NCBI GenBank assembly: GCA_937876395.1
Contig: CALEIM010000060.1
Coordinates: forward strand, 1 to 17,377
Origin: an uncultured Wenzhouxiangella sp.
Lineage (GTDB): Bacteria > Pseudomonadota > Gammaproteobacteria > Xanthomonadales > Wenzhouxiangellaceae
Reading direction: 5' to 3'
DNA length: 17,377 bases
Below, piece by piece: positions 6,232-13,702 of the stretch. The notes under the pieces are model-generated. The model ran no database searches, was not told the DNA's origin, and worked only from the letters and a program-made list of their open reading frames with translations. The stretch's first letter is position 1, and each line of letters begins with the position of its first letter. The translations under genes and the position numbers were made by a program.

Positions 6232-7335
6232 ATGAATCTGTTTGAAACCATCCACACGACCGAGCACGAGCAGGTCATCTTCTGCCATCACAAGGATGCC
6301 GGGCTGAAGGCGATCATCGCCATTCACAACACCACGCTGGGCCCGGCGCTGGGCGGTATGCGCATGTGGCCCTACGCCACCGAACAGGAAGCGCTCGATG
6401 ACGTGCTGCGCCTGTCGCGCGGCATGACGTACAAGGCTGCCGTGGCCGGTCTCAACCTGGGCGGTGGCAAGGCGGTGATCATTGGTGATCCGCGCAACGA
6501 CAAATCCGAGGCCCTGTTTCGCGCCGTGGGCCGTTTCATTGATTCGCTGCACGGCCGCTACATTACCGCCGAAGACGTTGGCATCGACGTCAACGACATG
6601 GAGTACGTGTTTCAGGAAACCGACAACGTGGTCGGCGTCCATCAGGTTCACGGCGGCTCCGGCGATCCCTCGCCGTTCACGGCCTTCGGTACGCTGCAGG
6701 GCATTCGCGCCAGCCTGCAGCACAAGTTCGGCGACGATGAAATCGGCAAATACAGCTACGCCGTCCAGGGCGTCGGCCACGTCGGCCTGGAGCTGGTCAA
6801 GCTGCTGCGCAAGGAAGGCGCGAAAGTGATCGTTACCGACATTCACGACGAGCCCATTCAGGCCGCCGTCGAGCTGGGCTGCGAGGTGGTCGGACCAGAC
6901 GAAATCTACGATGTGGATACCGACGTCTACTGCCCGACCGCGCTGGGTGCGGTAGTGAACGAGAAAACCATCCCGCGCTTCAAGTTCAAGGTGGTCTGTG
7001 GCTCGGCCAACAACCAGCTCGCCACTAACGAGTGCGGCGACGAACTGGAGCGCCGCGGCATTGTCTACGCGCCTGATTACGCGGTCAACGCCGGCGGTCT
7101 GATGAACGTCTCGATCGAGTTTGAAGGCTACAACAGCGAACGCGCCAAGCGCATGACCCGGGCGATCTACTACAACGTCTCGAAAATTTTCGAGATTGCC
7201 GCGCGCGATGGCCTGCCAAGCTGGAGAGCGGCCGACCGCATGGCCGAGGAGCGCATCACCATGGTCGGCAAGCTCAAGCTGCCGTTCATGGGCCGTTCGC
7301 ACCGCTTCCCGGGCCGCGAGCGCGGGAACCACTAA
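6232..7335 (+). CDS. ldh: Leucine (branched-chain amino acid) dehydrogenase
   Basis: This 367-residue protein matches the Leu/Phe/Val dehydrogenase family, which oxidatively deaminates L-leucine, valine and isoleucine to 2-keto acids with NAD+ in the cytoplasm. ATG 6232 has TGGAGGA at 6219-6225; the frame extends upstream, but residue numbering supports this start. 'GGMRMWPY' at 41-48, 'MTYK' with Lys68 and 'LNLGGGKAVI' with Lys80 fall exactly at the substrate/catalytic lysine numbers known for Bacillus LeuDH. Asp115 in 'ITAEDVG' and the Rossmann motif 'GVGHVG' (180-185) are present, as is 'PDYAVNAGGLMNV' in the C-terminal half. The gene is followed by a hairpin and repeat segment, then Ivd, which suits leucine catabolism. 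Downstream 2-ketoacid dehydrogenase genes are not in the window. Confidence 0.95.
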   Translation: MNLFETIHTTEHEQVIFCHHKDAGLKAIIAIHNTTLGPALGGMRMWPYATEQEALDDVLRLSRGMTYKAAVAGLNLGGGKAVIIGDPRNDKSEALFRAVGRFIDSLHGRYITAEDVGIDVNDMEYVFQETDNVVGVHQVHGGSGDPSPFTAFGTLQGIRASLQHKFGDDEIGKYSYAVQGVGHVGLELVKLLRKEGAKVIVTDIHDEPIQAAVELGCEVVGPDEIYDVDTDVYCPTALGAVVNEKTIPRFKFKVVCGSANNQLATNECGDELERRGIVYAPDYAVNAGGLMNVSIEFEGYNSERAKRMTRAIYYNVSKIFEIAARDGLPSWRAADRMAEERITMVGKLKLPFMGRSHRFPGRERGNH

Positions 7336-7340
7336 AAAGC

Positions 7341-7380
7341 GAAACCGTGAATCGCAGATTACGCAGCTGCAGGCAGATTA
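7341..7380 (+). repeat. CGCAGATTA-type dispersed repeat, left copy
   Basis: The segment contains AAACCGTGAATCGCAGATTA followed by CGCAG and GCAGATTA. It is inverted relative to 7461-7497. Short tandem 'CGCAGATTA' units of this kind are scattered between genes in many environmental bacteria (general recollection). No mobile-element gene is attached. Confidence 0.6.
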
Positions 7381-7392
7381 AATGAGCCTCCA

Positions 7393-7417
7393 AGTCGCCC
7401 GGGAAGACCGGGCGACT
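7393..7417 (+). terminator. Strong hairpin after leucine dehydrogenase, no T-run
   Basis: A perfect 10-bp stem (AGTCGCCCGG at 7393-7402, CCGGGCGACT at 7408-7417) has loop GAAGA. No U-tract follows, so it is either a factor-dependent terminator or an mRNA-stabilising hairpin rather than a classical intrinsic terminator. It sits midway between the two inverted repeat copies. Confidence 0.5.
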
Positions 7418-7460
7418 CAATAACGGGCCGCAAAGCCTGCCCGCTGATTACTCCTTCCTG

Positions 7461-7497
7461 GTCAATCTGCGCTAATCTGCGAAATCTGCGGTTTTTT
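7461..7497 (-). repeat. CGCAGATTA-type dispersed repeat, right copy (inverted)
   Basis: Read on the minus strand it contains AAACCGCAGATTTCGCAGATTA, then GCGCAGATTGA, matching the left copy at 7341-7380 in opposite orientation. Its plus-strand end supplies a T-run and TATAAA (7497-7502) that might act as a -10 box for Ivd, though no -35 is visible. Confidence 0.6.
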
Positions 7498-7528
7498 ATA
7501 AACCCACGATCTGTCGAGATGCCAGGTT

Positions 7529-8677
7529 ATGAAACTGTCCGAAGACATTGAAATGCTGCGCGATTCGGTGCGCCGCTTTGCCCAGGAGTCCATCGCGCCG
7601 CGTGCCGAAGCGATAGATCAGGCCAATGAGTTTCCGCAGGAACTGTGGCGAGAGCTCGGCGATATGGGTCTGCTCGGCATCACCATCCCCGAGCAGTACG
7701 GCGGATCGGACATCGGCTACCTGGGCCATCTGGTGGCAATGGAGGAAATCTCTCGCGCTTCGGCCTCGGTCGGCCTGTCCTACGGCGCACATTCCAATCT
7801 GTGTACCGACAATCTCTACCGCAACGGCACGGACGCTCAGCGCGAGAAGTACCTGCCCCGCCTGGTCGCCGGCGAATGGGTGGGCGCACTGGCCATGTCC
7901 GAGCCGGGCGCCGGATCGGACGTGGTCGGCTCGATGAGCTGCCGGGCCGAACAGCAGGGCGATGTGTGGGTCGCCAACGGTTCAAAAATGTGGATCACCA
8001 ACGGTCCGGAGTGTGATCTGGCCCTGGTCTACATGCGCACCGCCGGACGCGAGGCCGGCAGCAAATGCATGACCGCCTTTCTGGTCGAAAAGGATTTTCC
8101 CGGCTTTTCCAAGGCCCAGAAGCTCGACAAGCTCGGCATGCGCGGCTCGAACACCTGCGAGCTGGTTTTCGACAACTGCGAGATCCCGACCGAAAACGTG
8201 CTCGGCGAAGTCAATCAGGGCGTCAAACTGCTGATGTCGGGCCTCAACTCCGAACGCCTGGTGCTGTCTGGCGGCCCGATCGGCATCATGCAGGCGGCCA
8301 TGGACGAGGTTTTGCCCTACATTCGCGAGCGCAAGCAGTTTGACCGCCCGCTGGCCGAATTCGGCCTGATGCAGGCCAAGATCGGCGACATGTACACCGC
8401 CCTGCAGTCCTCGCGCGGACTCGCCTATCAGGTAGCCGGCGCCTACGATGCCGGTGAGCGCTCGCGCATCGACGCAGCCGCCTGCCTGCTGCATGCCTCG
8501 ACCAGTGCCGTCACCGTGGCGCTGGAAGCCATCCAGGCGCTCGGCGGCAACGGCTATATCAACGAATACCCGACCGGCCGCCTGCTGCGCGACGCCAAGC
8601 TCTACGATATTGGCGCGGGCACCAACGAGATCCGCCGCATGCTGATCGGCCGTGAACTTGCCGCCGGACGAAGCTGA
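7529..8677 (+). CDS. ivd: Isovaleryl-CoA dehydrogenase
   Basis: This 382-residue FAD-dependent acyl-CoA dehydrogenase oxidises isovaleryl-CoA to 3-methylcrotonyl-CoA in leucine breakdown, passing electrons to ETF. Family motifs include 'MSEPGAGSDV' and 'NGSKMWITNG' (flavin and substrate contacts) and 'ALGGNGYINEYP' near the end. Two points separate Ivd from other acyl-CoA dehydrogenases. The catalytic Glu is in 'GLNSERLVLSGGP' (Glu242, equivalent to human Glu254), and the usual C-terminal Glu position is Ala in 'IGAGTNEIRR'. 'LSYGAHSNLC' is also Ivd-typical. ATG 7529 has only a weak CAGG upstream. In liu clusters the methylcrotonyl-CoA carboxylase and hydratase genes normally follow; here a permease follows instead. 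Confidence 0.94.
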   Translation: MKLSEDIEMLRDSVRRFAQESIAPRAEAIDQANEFPQELWRELGDMGLLGITIPEQYGGSDIGYLGHLVAMEEISRASASVGLSYGAHSNLCTDNLYRNGTDAQREKYLPRLVAGEWVGALAMSEPGAGSDVVGSMSCRAEQQGDVWVANGSKMWITNGPECDLALVYMRTAGREAGSKCMTAFLVEKDFPGFSKAQKLDKLGMRGSNTCELVFDNCEIPTENVLGEVNQGVKLLMSGLNSERLVLSGGPIGIMQAAMDEVLPYIRERKQFDRPLAEFGLMQAKIGDMYTALQSSRGLAYQVAGAYDAGERSRIDAAACLLHASTSAVTVALEAIQALGGNGYINEYPTGRLLRDAKLYDIGAGTNEIRRMLIGRELAAGRS

Positions 8678-8685
8678 GACCGGTG

Positions 8686-8722
8686 GATCCGCAGGCGGAT
8701 CATGGGATCATCACAGGTGATG
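8686..8722 (+). promoter_or_regulatory. Two back-to-back small hairpins over the permease ribosome-binding site
   Basis: GATCCGC-AG-GCGGATC spans 8686-8701, and CATCAC-AG-GTGATG spans 8709-8722. The second covers the only Shine-Dalgarno-like bases (AGGTGA, 8715-8720) just before ATG 8724. This could couple permease translation to ribosomes finishing Ivd, whose stop codon is at 8675-8677. The loops are only 2 nt as written, so real pairing would be slightly shorter. Confidence 0.4.
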
Positions 8723-8723
8723 C

Positions 8724-10553
8724 ATGACGGTTGAAATTGGGCTGGTCTTTATCGTCGTTGCGTTCGCGCTCTATCTGTTCGCAACCGAGAAGCTCCCGCT
8801 CGACATCACCGCCATCCTGATTCTTATCACGGTCACCTCCATCCCGCTGCTGTTCCACTCACAGTGGCTGATCGACCGCGGGGTTGATCTCCAAGGTGCC
8901 TTTCCGACCGTAAGCGAAGGTTTGTCGGGGCTGTCTTCACCGGCAACGGTCACCGTTCTGGCCATGTTCATCCTGTCAGCCGGGATTCAGCGCTCCGGGC
9001 TGATTCACGTGCTCGGCCAGCGCCTGACGCCATGGATGGCCGGGCCGGAATGGCGACGCCTGACCATCATCGCGCTGCTGATCGGCCCGGTATCCGGCCT
9101 GATCAACAACACCGCAGCGGTTGCGGTGGGCATCCCGCTCATTCTTGATCTGGCCAGAAACTCGAAATCACCGGCGGCACGGATGCTGTTGCCGCTGAGC
9201 TTTTTTGCCATGCTCGGCGGCACACTCACCCTGATCGGGACCTCGACCAACCTGCTCGCATCCACCCTGCTGGCCGACACACCCGGATTTGGCCGTGAGC
9301 TGGGCATGTTCGAGTTCAGCAGCGTCGGATTGGTCGTGCTGATCAGCGGCTGGCTGTATTTCCTGCTCATCGGCCGCTGGCTGATGCCGCAGCGCGACCG
9401 CATCCGGATCGACAATCCCGACGCCGAGCTGTTCATCATCGAAGCGCGCGTGCTTGAAGACGGCGGGCTGGTCGACGCCAGTCTTGATGAGGCCGAATTC
9501 TCCGAAAACACCGGCCTGGAAGTTCTTCGCCTGGTCCGGGCCGGCAAATCGCATATCAAACGCGCCCAGACCCTGAGCCTGAAAGCCGATGACGTGCTCC
9601 AACTGCGCGGCAACCGGCGCCAGATTGCCGATCTGATCAAGTCCAGCGATCTGGAGCTGCTCTCAGCTTCCGGCACTTCCAGCCGCGTACGCAGCGACGG
9701 TCATCTCGCCCGCGTTCTGCTGCGCAACGACCGCGTTTTCCGCCGCAATCGCGACAAACACTTTGATTTCTGGCAGAGCTACCGGGCCCGCCTGATCGGG
9801 CTGGAAATAGATGAGCTGTCCAAGCTGCGCCTGGTCGATGAAGCGCTGGGTGTCGGCCAGATTGTGCTGATTCAGATTTCCGCCACAGCGCTTGCCCGCC
9901 TGCGCCGCAACCCCGACGTGATCGTGCTCGACAGCTTCGAGGATGAGTTTGATACCACCCGCATGTGGAGTGCGGGGCTGATCCTTGCCGGCGTGGTGCT
10001 TGGCGCCGTGCTGACCCCGCTGCCGATTGTCATTACCGCCTTGATGGGCGTGGTTGCAATGATGCTCACCGGCTGTCTGGCGCGTGAAGACCTCTATTCC
10101 GGCGTGGCCTGGAACATCATTTTTCTGCTGGCCGGGGTCATTCCGCTCGGCATTGCCATGACCAAATCGGGCGCAGCCGACTGGATTGCCGCCCTGGTTG
10201 CTTCCGGCGCCACCGACTGGCATCCGCTTTTGGTCCTGCTGGTGCTGTATCTGATCACCACCGCGCTGACTGAAATCGTCAGCAACAACGCGGCCGTCGT
10301 CATTCTGGTGCCGGTGGCCATTGCCATCGCCGGCCTGCTGGAACTGGCCATGCTGCCGCTGGTTCTGGTGGTCATGTTCGCGGCCTCAACCAGCTTTCTG
10401 TCGCCCATCAGCTACCAGACCAACACCATGATTTACGGCACCGGGCTGTATCGCTTCAGCGATTTTGCCAAGGTCGGCGCACTGCTGAACCTGACCTTGA
10501 TGTTCGTCACCTGTCTGGCCATCTACGCCTTCTTTCCGGTTCATCCGGCCTGA
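8724..10553 (+). CDS. SLC13-family permease with central RCK_C (TrkA-C) domains
   Basis: This 609-residue inner-membrane transporter begins at ATG 8724. The N-terminal membrane half (about 1-225) carries 'LINNTAAVAVGIPLILDLA' and 'LIGTSTNLLAS'. The cytoplasmic middle (about 230-410) has two diverged RCK_C/TrkA-C units, the first from 'AELFIIEARVLEDGGL' to 'LQLRGNR', the second ending 'NPDVIVLDSFE'. The C-terminal membrane half (about 414-609) carries 'SNNAAVVILVPVAIAIA' and 'SYQTNTMIYGTGLYRFSDF'. The paired NN-[TA]-A and GT/QTN motifs are typical of the DASS/SLC13 fold. Relatives move sulfate, dicarboxylates or other anions; RCK_C domains may sense ions or nucleotides. The substrate cannot be read from sequence. 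Its place 46 bp after Ivd and upstream of the thiolase hints at an organic acid, but that is inference only. Confidence 0.9.
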   Translation: MTVEIGLVFIVVAFALYLFATEKLPLDITAILILITVTSIPLLFHSQWLIDRGVDLQGAFPTVSEGLSGLSSPATVTVLAMFILSAGIQRSGLIHVLGQRLTPWMAGPEWRRLTIIALLIGPVSGLINNTAAVAVGIPLILDLARNSKSPAARMLLPLSFFAMLGGTLTLIGTSTNLLASTLLADTPGFGRELGMFEFSSVGLVVLISGWLYFLLIGRWLMPQRDRIRIDNPDAELFIIEARVLEDGGLVDASLDEAEFSENTGLEVLRLVRAGKSHIKRAQTLSLKADDVLQLRGNRRQIADLIKSSDLELLSASGTSSRVRSDGHLARVLLRNDRVFRRNRDKHFDFWQSYRARLIGLEIDELSKLRLVDEALGVGQIVLIQISATALARLRRNPDVIVLDSFEDEFDTTRMWSAGLILAGVVLGAVLTPLPIVITALMGVVAMMLTGCLAREDLYSGVAWNIIFLLAGVIPLGIAMTKSGAADWIAALVASGATDWHPLLVLLVLYLITTALTEIVSNNAAVVILVPVAIAIAGLLELAMLPLVLVVMFAASTSFLSPISYQTNTMIYGTGLYRFSDFAKVGALLNLTLMFVTCLAIYAFFPVHPA

Positions 10554-10593
10554 CTCCGGAATCCGCCCGGACGGGAAAAACCGCGGTTCAACA

Positions 10594-10602
10594 TGCGATA
10601 AT
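10594..10602 (+). promoter_or_regulatory. Extended -10 promoter candidate for the thiolase-HMG-CoA lyase pair
   Basis: TG-C-GATAAT (10594-10602) matches the extended -10 consensus in all but one position. It lies 41 bp upstream of the thiolase ATG. No -35 match is apparent at 17 bp, as is common for extended -10 promoters. It suggests the thiolase and HMG-CoA lyase genes can be transcribed independently of the permease. Confidence 0.45.
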
Positions 10603-10643
10603 GACGGGCTGAATTGACTCCAAGCCTTTCCAGGGAAATACCC

Positions 10644-11813
10644 ATGACCGACCCCATTGTCATTGTCTCGGCCCGCCGCACCGCCATTGGCTCTTTTCAG
10701 GGCCAGCTTGCGCCCCTCAAATCACCTGAACTGGGCGCGGCCGCCATTCGGGCCGCCGTAGCCGACGCCGGCATCGACAGCGGCGACATCAGCGAAGTCA
10801 TCATGGGCTGCGTGCTGCCGGCCGGCACCGGCCAGGCGCCGGCCCGCCAGGCCGCGCTGGGTGCCGATCTGCCGGTTTCCGTCGGCTGCACCACCATCAA
10901 CAAGGTATGCGGCTCGGGCATGAAGGCGATCATGCAAGGCCACGACGCCCTGCTCGCCGGCTCGGCCGAAATCGTTGTCGCCGGCGGCATGGAATCGATG
11001 AGCAATGCCCCCTACCTGGCCGAGCGCGGCCTGCGCATGGGCCATGCCAGGTTTCTCGACCACATGTTTTTTGACGGCCTGCAAAACCCCTACGACGGCC
11101 AGATGATGGGCCAGTTCGGCGAACAGTGCGTAGCCCGCTACGGCTTCAGCCGCGAGCAACAGGACGCTTTTGCGACGGCCTCGGTCGAGCGCTCTATGGC
11201 GGCCATTGAATCCGGCAACTTCGGTGCTGAAATAGCACCGCTGACGGTGCGCACCCGCAAGGGTGAAATCGAAATCAGCGTTGACGAAGAGCCGGCCAAA
11301 AGTCCGGTCGAGAAAATCCCGCAGCTCCGGCCCGCCTTTGCAAAAGACGGCACGATCACCGCCGCCAGCTCCTCGAAAATCTCCGACGGAGCAGCGGCAA
11401 CCGTGCTGATGCGCGCCAGCCAGGCCGACAATCGCGGGCTCACGCCGCTGGCCCGCATCGTCGCCCACGCCACCCATTCTCAGGAGCCCGAGTGGTTCAC
11501 CACCGCCCCGGTCGGAGCAATCTCGAAGGTCCTTGAGAAGGCCGATTGGCAAGCCGGCGAGGTCGATCTGTTCGAGATCAACGAAGCGTTCGCCACGGTG
11601 ACCATGGCCGCAATGAAAGAGCTGGATCTGCCGCATGAGAAGGTCAACGTCAACGGCGGCGCCTGCGCGCTCGGCCATCCGATTGGGGCCAGCGGCGCGC
11701 GCATTCTGGTCACCCTGATTCACGCACTGAAAGCGCGCGGTGGCAAGCGCGGCGTTGCCAGCCTGTGCATCGGCGGTGGCGAGGCCACGGCCATTGCCAT
11801 TGAGCTTCTCTGA
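10644..11813 (+). CDS. Acetyl-CoA C-acetyltransferase (acetoacetyl-CoA thiolase)
   Basis: This 389-residue biosynthetic-type thiolase interconverts acetoacetyl-CoA plus CoA and two acetyl-CoA in the cytoplasm. ATG 10644 follows CAGGGA at 10631-10636; an upstream in-frame start has no support. The acyl-enzyme Cys is Cys89 in 'NKVCGSGMKAI', the same number as in Zoogloea thiolase. His345 lies in 'ACALGHPIGASGARI' and Cys375 in 'ASLCIGGGEATA', both offset by 3 from Zoogloea His348 and Cys378. 'INEAFA' and 'GGMESMSNAP' are also present, and the length is normal. HMG-CoA lyase starts 10 bp after the stop codon. With acetoacetate-CoA ligase nearby, thiolysis of acetoacetyl-CoA is the likely direction; PHB synthesis (phaA role) is the alternative. 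Confidence 0.94.
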   Translation: MTDPIVIVSARRTAIGSFQGQLAPLKSPELGAAAIRAAVADAGIDSGDISEVIMGCVLPAGTGQAPARQAALGADLPVSVGCTTINKVCGSGMKAIMQGHDALLAGSAEIVVAGGMESMSNAPYLAERGLRMGHARFLDHMFFDGLQNPYDGQMMGQFGEQCVARYGFSREQQDAFATASVERSMAAIESGNFGAEIAPLTVRTRKGEIEISVDEEPAKSPVEKIPQLRPAFAKDGTITAASSSKISDGAAATVLMRASQADNRGLTPLARIVAHATHSQEPEWFTTAPVGAISKVLEKADWQAGEVDLFEINEAFATVTMAAMKELDLPHEKVNVNGGACALGHPIGASGARILVTLIHALKARGGKRGVASLCIGGGEATAIAIELL

Positions 11814-11823
11814 GCTGCGCTGC

Positions 11824-12717
11824 GTGAGTGACTTTGTTTCCATCGTCGAGGTCGGCCCGCGGGACGGTCTGCAAAACGAGCCGTACACGGTCCCGACCAC
11901 AGTCAAGATCGAGCTGATCGAGCGCCTGGCCGACACCGGCCTGAGCGTGGTTGAAGCAACCAGCTTTGTCGCCGCCCCCGCGATCCCCCAGCTTGCCGAT
12001 GCAGACGAAGTCTTTGCCGGCATCCAGCGCAAGCCCGGCGTGCGCTATCCGGTGCTGGTGCCCAACATCAAGGGCTATGAGCGCGCTCGCGAAGCGGGGG
12101 CTGACGAAATTGCGGTGTTCACGGCCGCCTCCGAAGCCTTCAACCAGAAGAACATCAACTGCTCAATTGCCGAATCCCTGGAGCGCTTCGCGCCGGTGAT
12201 TGAGCGCGCCCTGGCCGATGATGTTCGCGTACGCGGCTATGTCTCCACGGTGCTGGGCTGCCCCTACCAGGGCGAGGTGCCGCTGGCCGATGTAGTGCAT
12301 GTTGCCGAAGCCCTGCACCGGGCCGGCTGCGCGGAAATATCGCTCGGCGACACCATTGGAGTCGGCACGCCGCGCAAGGCGCGTGCCATGCTTGAAGCGG
12401 TTGCCGCCTCGATACCCATAGCGCAGCTTGCCGTCCACTTTCATGACACCTACGGACAGGCCCTGGCCAACATCCACGCCTGCCTGGAAGCCGGCGTGCG
12501 CGTGGTCGACTCCTCCGTCGCCGGCCTCGGCGGCTGCCCCTTCGCCCGCGGCGCCACCGGCAACGTGGCCACCGAAGATGTCGTCTACATGCTCGACGGC
12601 CTGGGCATGCGCTCGGGAGTTGACCTCAACACCCTGGCCCGAACCGGCGACTGGATCGCCGGCGAACTCGGCCGCCCCCGCTCCCGCACCGGTCAAGCCA
12701 TCTTGAAAAGAAACTAG
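11824..12717 (+). CDS. mvaB: Hydroxymethylglutaryl-CoA lyase
   Basis: This 297-residue TIM-barrel enzyme of the HMGL family cleaves HMG-CoA to acetoacetate and acetyl-CoA, the last step of leucine breakdown. GTG 11824 is chosen because the family begins a few residues before 'VEVGPRDGLQNE' and because upstream in-frame starts lie within the thiolase gene. Its Shine-Dalgarno is weak, suggesting coupling to the thiolase stop 10 bp upstream. Catalytic and metal residues line up with human HMGCL at a constant offset of 28: Arg13 and Asp14 (41, 42), His205 and His207 in 'HFHDTYG' (233, 235), and Cys238 in 'GLGGCPFARGATGN' (266). 'NVATEDVVYML' follows. The C-terminus has no peroxisomal-type extension. 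The enzyme looks fully active. Confidence 0.94.
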   Translation: MSDFVSIVEVGPRDGLQNEPYTVPTTVKIELIERLADTGLSVVEATSFVAAPAIPQLADADEVFAGIQRKPGVRYPVLVPNIKGYERAREAGADEIAVFTAASEAFNQKNINCSIAESLERFAPVIERALADDVRVRGYVSTVLGCPYQGEVPLADVVHVAEALHRAGCAEISLGDTIGVGTPRKARAMLEAVAASIPIAQLAVHFHDTYGQALANIHACLEAGVRVVDSSVAGLGGCPFARGATGNVATEDVVYMLDGLGMRSGVDLNTLARTGDWIAGELGRPRSRTGQAILKRN

Positions 12718-12733
12718 GCAGACTTTGCCCGTC

Positions 12734-12759
12734 GTCGGGGGCGTCGCCCCGACCTACAA
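12734..12759 (-). repeat. REP-like hairpin, copy 2 (TTGTAG head, inverted)
   Basis: On the minus strand the order is TTGTAG (12759-12754), GTCGGGG, loop CGACGC, CCCCGAC, ending at 12734. It has the same head, stem length and loop (CGACGY) as copy 1 at 5388-5413, while the inner stem bases differ in a compensated way (GG/CC swapped). It lies 16 bp after the HMG-CoA lyase stop codon and may also act as a 3'-end hairpin. Confidence 0.65.
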
Positions 12760-12778
12760 TTTGGAGAGGTTCCGGGAG

Positions 12779-12911
12779 TACAAATTCCTTGAATCGCAAA
12801 GACGGAAAGCAGCAAAGCGCGCGAAGAAAGAAAAAAGGAACATTGACGTAAGAGAGCGAGGAATGGAGCGAGGCATCTTTGCGATCCAAAGATTTTATTT
12901 AATACAAATTC
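12779..12911. repeat. MITE-like segment with inverted ends and 9-bp direct repeats
   Basis: TACAAATTC occurs at 12779-12787 and again at 12903-12911, like a target-site duplication. Inside lie imperfect inverted ends: CTTGAATCGCAAAGAC near 12788 and CATCTTTGCGATCCAAAG at 12874-12891, which share the core ATCGCAAAGA. The interior is purine-rich with no open frame of note. The right inverted end is about 11 bp short of the direct repeat, so the structure is imperfect. No transposase is present. Confidence 0.4.
12798..12820 (+). repeat. AAAGACGG / AAAGCAGCRAAGCGC dispersed motif, copy 1
   Basis: AAAGACGG (12798-12805) is followed directly by AAAGCAGCAAAGCGC (12806-12820). The same two modules occur in swapped order at 15106-15134, the 15-mer with one mismatch. 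It lies within the MITE-like segment. Confidence 0.5.
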
Positions 12912-12926
12912 AACCAAGAGTGATTC

Positions 12927-13697
12927 ATGGACACCTACGACATCAAAGCCGTCATCACCGGCGGCGTTTCCGGGCTTGGCCTGGCTGTAGCCGAACATTT
13001 CCTGTCGCTAGGCGGCAAGGTTGCCCTGTTCGACCTCAACGCGGACAAGGGCGCTGAAGCCGTTGCCCGGCTGGGCGCTGATCGGGCCCGCTTTTTCAAA
13101 ACTGACGTTACCAGTGAAGCCCAGGTCACAGAGCGCATTGACGAGGCCGAAAGCTGGCTGGGCGAAATTAACGTTGCCGTCAACTGCGCCGGAATACTCG
13201 GGGCCGGCCGGGTACTCGGCCGCGAGGCGCCGATGGCGCTGGACACGTTTTCGCAAACCGTCATGGTCAACCTGGTCGGCAGTTTCAACGTCGCCAAGGC
13301 GGCGGCCAACCGTATGCAGCACAACGACGCCAATGCCAACGGCGAGCGCGGCGTAATCATCAACACCGCATCCATCGCGGCCTTTGAAGGTCAGATCGGC
13401 CAGGCGGCCTATTCAGCTTCCAAGGGCGGCGTAGTCGGCATGACCCTGCCAATGGCGCGCGAGTTCGCCCGCTTTGGCGTGCGCGTGATGACCATCGCGC
13501 CGGGCGTGTTCCACACCCCGATGATGGATGTCATGCCGGAAAAGGTTCAGCAGGCCCTGGGTGAGTCGATCCCGTTTCCCAAACGCCTGGGCCAGCCCGC
13601 CGAATTTGCCCGCCTGGCCGCGCATATCGTTGAAAACGCCTACTTCAATGGCACCGTACTTCGCCTCGACGGCGCCGTGCGGCTGGAACCCAAATAA
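12927..13697 (+). CDS. SDR-family 3-hydroxyacyl-CoA dehydrogenase, HSD17B10 type
   Basis: This 256-residue classical short-chain dehydrogenase begins at ATG 12927, with a weak AAGAG 7 nt upstream. It has the NAD-binding motif 'TGGVSGLG' (11-18), 'NCAG', and the catalytic set Ser149 ('NTASIAAFEG'), Tyr162 and Lys166 ('YSASK'). All three are at a constant offset of 6 from human HSD10 Ser155, Tyr168 and Lys172. The C-terminal 'APGVFHTPMM' and 'RLDGAVRLEPK' ending are characteristic of the HSD10 (type 2 L-3-hydroxyacyl-CoA dehydrogenase) branch. This branch oxidises 2-methyl-3-hydroxybutyryl-CoA in isoleucine breakdown and 3-hydroxyacyl-CoAs in beta-oxidation. It lies 209 bp from HMG-CoA lyase across a repeat-filled gap, so it may have its own promoter. 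It converges with the NYN gene, 5 bp separating the two. Confidence 0.9.
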   Translation: MDTYDIKAVITGGVSGLGLAVAEHFLSLGGKVALFDLNADKGAEAVARLGADRARFFKTDVTSEAQVTERIDEAESWLGEINVAVNCAGILGAGRVLGREAPMALDTFSQTVMVNLVGSFNVAKAAANRMQHNDANANGERGVIINTASIAAFEGQIGQAAYSASKGGVVGMTLPMAREFARFGVRVMTIAPGVFHTPMMDVMPEKVQQALGESIPFPKRLGQPAEFARLAAHIVENAYFNGTVLRLDGAVRLEPK

Positions 13698-13702
13698 GGG
13701 TT

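Noticed and set aside
6229..7332. 367-codon minus-strand open frame opposite leucine dehydrogenase
   Set aside because: It mirrors the real gene almost end to end and its sequence shows no recognisable domain.
10722..12032. 436-codon minus-strand open frame opposite thiolase and HMG-CoA lyase
   Set aside because: It is fully antisense to two genes whose active-site residues are intact, and its composition is typical of an antisense shadow.
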